Origin: Nitrospiria bacterium
Lineage (GTDB): Bacteria > Nitrospirota > CAKKRA01 > 9FT-COMBO-42-15
DNA: 15,091 nucleotides
Direction of reading: 5' to 3'
NCBI GenBank assembly: GCA_919902475.1
Contig: CAKKRA010000394.1
Coordinates: forward strand, 1-15,091
Positions 12,845 to 15,091 of this stretch are shown here, piece after piece. A model generated the notes under the pieces. It did not search any database and was not told where the DNA came from. It saw only the letters and a list, made by a program, of their open reading frames with translations. Each line of letters opens with the position of its first letter. Positions within the stretch are counted from its first letter, which is position 1. The position numbers were made by a program, and so were the translations under genes.

Positions 12845-14941
12845 ATGGCAAGACAACTATCATTAGATAAAACAAGAAATATAGGCATAATGGCTCATAT
12901 AGATGCTGGGAAGACCACGACAACAGAGAGGATTCTCTACTATACCGGCGTATCCTATAAGATGGGCGAGGTTCATGATGGCACAGCGGTTATGGACTGG
13001 ATGCCTCAGGAGCAGGAGAGGGGCATTACAATTACTGCTGCTGCAACAACATGTTTCTGGAAGAACCACAGGATTAATATAATAGACACTCCAGGCCATG
13101 TGGATTTTACCATTGAGGTAGAACGTTCGTTAAGAGTTCTTGATGGCGCTGTTGCAGTATTTGATTCTGTGAACGGCGTTGAGCCGCAGTCTGAGACTGT
13201 GTGGAGGCAGGCGGATAAATACAAGGTTCCGAGGATTGCCTTTATGAATAAGATGGACAGGATCGGCGCTGATTTTTATTTCAGCGTAAAAACAATGGTA
13301 GACAGGCTTGGCGCAAGGCCTGTTCCAATCCAGCTTCCAATTGGAAAAGAGAGCGGATTCAGGGGCTGCATAGACCTTGTAACTATGAAGGCAATTCTAT
13401 TTAATGATGAAACGCTCGGCGCAAAGTATGTTGTTGAGGATATACCTGCTGACCTTCTATCAGAGGCAAAGGCATACCGCGATAAGATGATTGAGGCCAT
13501 TGCTGACTATGACGAAACTATAATGGAAAAGTATTTAAACGGCAAGGCTGTTACTGAAGAGGAGATAAAGATAGGCATAAGAAAGGCGACAGTAAAGATG
13601 GAGCTGACACCTGTAATCTGCGGCTCAGCCTTTAAGAATAAAGGCGTACAGCTTCTGTTAGACGCAGTTGTTGATTACCTGCCTGCTCCAACAGATGTTT
13701 TTGCAGTGAAAGGTATAGACCCGGAAGATGGAAAAGAACTGGAGAGGCATCCAAAGGACGATGAGCCGTTTTCAGCGCTTGCCTTTAAAATAATGTCAGA
13801 CCCTTATGTGGGCCAGCTTACATTTCTCAGGGTATATTCAGGCGTATTAAATGCCGGTTCGTATATATATAATTCCACAAAGGAAACAAAAGAGAGGATT
13901 GGAAGGCTCCTTAAGATGCATGCAAACCAGCGTGAGGAGATTAAAGAGGTTTGTGCCGGCGATATTGCTGCAGCAGTAGGCCTTAAGAGTACAACTACAG
14001 GAGACACCTTATGTGATGAGGATAATGCAATAATCCTTGAGGTCATGGAGTTTCCATCTCCTGTTATATCAGTGGCTATAGAGCCAAAGACAAAACAGGA
14101 TCAGGAAAAGCTCGGCATCTCTCTGCAAAAACTCTCACAGGAGGATCCTTCGTTAAGGGTTTCTACAGATACTGAAACAGGACAGACGATTATCTCCGGA
14201 ATGGGCGAGCTTCATCTTGAGATTATTGTTGACAGATTAAAGCGTGAGTTTAAGGTAGATGCAAATGTAGGCAAGCCGCAGGTTGCATACAGGGAGACAA
14301 TCAAAGGAAAGACGACTGCAGAGGGCAAATTTATCCGTCAGTCTGGCGGACGAGGCCAGTACGGCCATGTAAGGCTGGAGCTTGAGCCGAACGAAGTCGG
14401 CGCAGGCTTTGAATTTGTAAATAAGATTGTCGGCGGTTCAGTGCCGAGGGAATATATACCAGCAGTAGAAAAGGGCTTGAAAGAGGCTATGGATAGCGGT
14501 GTTCTTGCCGGCTACCCTGTAAATGATATAAAGATTACACTTTATGACGGCTCATATCATGAAGTTGACTCATCTGAGATGGCCTTTAAGATTGCGGCAT
14601 CTATGGGTTTTAAAGAGGGCATGAGAAATGCCAGCCCGATATTATTAGAGCCTATAATGTTCCTTGAGGTGATTGTGCCGGAGGAATATATGGGTGATGT
14701 TATCGGCGACATAAATTCAAGAAGGGGCAAGATAAATGATATGAAACCGAGGGGCTCTGCACAGGTGATAACTTCAAAGGTTCCCCTTTCTGAGATGTTC
14801 GGTTATGCAACTGATCTAAGATCCAAGACTCAAGGAAGAGGAATATTTACACTGCAATTTTCACATTATGAAGAGGTGCCAAAAAGTATTGCAGACGGGA
14901 TAATCGCAAAGGTAAAAGGCGAGGTTGAGGTAAAAAGATAA
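12845..14941 (+). CDS. fusA: Elongation factor G (EF-G)
   Basis: This 698-residue translational GTPase catalyses ribosomal translocation, and acts with RRF in recycling. The nucleotide-binding motifs are all present: AHIDAGKTT (residues 17-25), QERGITI (switch region), DTPGH (81-85, with the catalytic histidine) and NKMD (135-138). Domain IV is recognisable from GRGQYGHVRLELEP and the region ending PREYIPAVEKGLKEAMDSG. Domain V follows, with EPIMFLEVIVPEEYMGDVIGDINSRRGKI. The length and str-operon position indicate the main housekeeping EF-G rather than a paralogue such as EF-G2. ATG 12845 gives the usual N-terminus MARQLSLDKTRNIGIMAH, but upstream there is only AAGAG far from the start, so the ribosome site is weak. 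A 60-nt spacer with a small hairpin precedes it. Confidence 0.99.
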   Translation: MARQLSLDKTRNIGIMAHIDAGKTTTTERILYYTGVSYKMGEVHDGTAVMDWMPQEQERGITITAAATTCFWKNHRINIIDTPGHVDFTIEVERSLRVLDGAVAVFDSVNGVEPQSETVWRQADKYKVPRIAFMNKMDRIGADFYFSVKTMVDRLGARPVPIQLPIGKESGFRGCIDLVTMKAILFNDETLGAKYVVEDIPADLLSEAKAYRDKMIEAIADYDETIMEKYLNGKAVTEEEIKIGIRKATVKMELTPVICGSAFKNKGVQLLLDAVVDYLPAPTDVFAVKGIDPEDGKELERHPKDDEPFSALAFKIMSDPYVGQLTFLRVYSGVLNAGSYIYNSTKETKERIGRLLKMHANQREEIKEVCAGDIAAAVGLKSTTTGDTLCDEDNAIILEVMEFPSPVISVAIEPKTKQDQEKLGISLQKLSQEDPSLRVSTDTETGQTIISGMGELHLEIIVDRLKREFKVDANVGKPQVAYRETIKGKTTAEGKFIRQSGGRGQYGHVRLELEPNEVGAGFEFVNKIVGGSVPREYIPAVEKGLKEAMDSGVLAGYPVNDIKITLYDGSYHEVDSSEMAFKIAASMGFKEGMRNASPILLEPIMFLEVIVPEEYMGDVIGDINSRRGKINDMKPRGSAQVITSKVPLSEMFGYATDLRSKTQGRGIFTLQFSHYEEVPKSIADGIIAKVKGEVEVKR

Positions 14942-14949
14942 TATAGTGT

Positions 14950-15013
14950 ATGAGTGCATGAGTATAAGGGTGTATGGGTTGAAACCCATTCACTCATCAA
15001 CTCATTTACCCAT
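14950..15013 (+). repeat. Inverted octamer-repeat array forming a 31-bp-arm imperfect hairpin between fusA and tuf
   Basis: Arms 14950-14980 and 14983-15013 are the same length and pair at 23 of 31 positions, plus two G-U pairs. The two bases GA separate the arms, so the tip would open to a 6-bp stem ATGGGT/ACCCAT with loop TGAA. Each arm divides into about four 8-nt units: TGRGTGNA-like on the left and NACYCATT-like on the right. No U-tract follows. It could act as an RNase III target, attenuator or transcript stabiliser ahead of tuf. Confidence 0.8.
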
Positions 15014-15042
15014 TTACTTAAATAAAGCTAAGGAGGAAAGAT

Positions 15043-15091
15043 ATGTCTAAGGCCAAATTTGAACGTACCAAGCCGCATATTAATGTAGGTA
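15043..15091 (+). CDS. tuf: Elongation factor Tu, N-terminal start (partial, cut by window end)
   Basis: ATG 15043 opens MSKAKFERTKPHINVG, the hallmark N-terminus of EF-Tu leading to the first GTP-binding loop, which lies beyond the window. It is preceded by TAAGGAGG (15029-15036) with a 6-nt spacer, a far stronger ribosome site than that of fusA, in line with the large cellular excess of EF-Tu. By position it is the tufA-type copy of the str operon. The other copy ends at position 55, so the two flank about 15 kb in direct orientation. Whether the two proteins are identical cannot be judged, because the visible parts do not overlap. Confidence 0.97.
   Translation, partial: MSKAKFERTKPHINVG

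Noticed and set aside
1..15091. Hidden novel system, mobile element, CRISPR array, toxin-antitoxin pair or intein
   Set aside because: The window is filled end to end by conserved core genes, spacers are at most 238 nt, and no transposase, integrase, spaced direct-repeat array or intein motif is visible.

Overview
This window is a core information-processing locus of a Gram-negative-type bacterium. It joins the beta operon (secE-nusG-rplKAJL-rpoBC) head-to-tail to the str operon (rpsL-rpsG-fusA-tuf), with every gene on the + strand. Base composition looks moderately AT-leaning by eye. Ile ATA and Arg AGG/AGA codons are frequent even in ribosomal protein genes. RpoB and RpoC carry lineage-specific insertions of the Gram-negative kind. 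Together with two tuf copies and a tuf-rpmG-tRNA(Trp)-secE order, this would fit a Nitrospirota- or Desulfobacterota-like organism. That placement is inference; no taxonomic search was possible.

Layout. Positions 1-55 are the 3' end of one tuf gene, followed by rpmG (L33), tRNA-Trp, secE and nusG. Positions 1168-2305 hold rplK and rplA. Positions 2306-2543 are a structured leader that matches the architecture of the L10 leader, followed by rplJ and rplL. Positions 3622-11770 are rpoB and rpoC. A consensus promoter (TTGACA, 17 bp, TATAAT) at 11791-11819 then starts the str operon: rpsL, rpsG, fusA and the first 49 nt of a second tuf.

The genes supply translation elongation factors (EF-Tu, EF-G), ribosomal proteins of the L1 arm, stalk and decoding centre, RNA polymerase beta and beta', the elongation factor NusG, and the translocon subunit SecE. 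Control visible in the sequence consists of the L10 leader before rplJ, a REP-like hairpin between rplL and rpoB, and the strong internal promoter between rpoC and rpsL. No promoter was recognised for the secE-nusG part; its transcripts probably enter from upstream tuf.

I see no mobile element, CRISPR array, defence system or novel gene. The unexplained structure lies in the spacers. There are degenerate 7-nt tandem repeats (1071-1112 and, more weakly, 3069-3103), an inverted octamer array forming a 31-bp-arm hairpin (14950-15013), a 19-bp tandem repeat crossing the rpoB stop (7582-7628), and the REP-like palindrome (3526-3553). Two obvious start-codon choices needed correction: rplJ begins at TTG 2544 and rpoB at ATG 3622. 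No gene-free stretch exceeds 300 bases.
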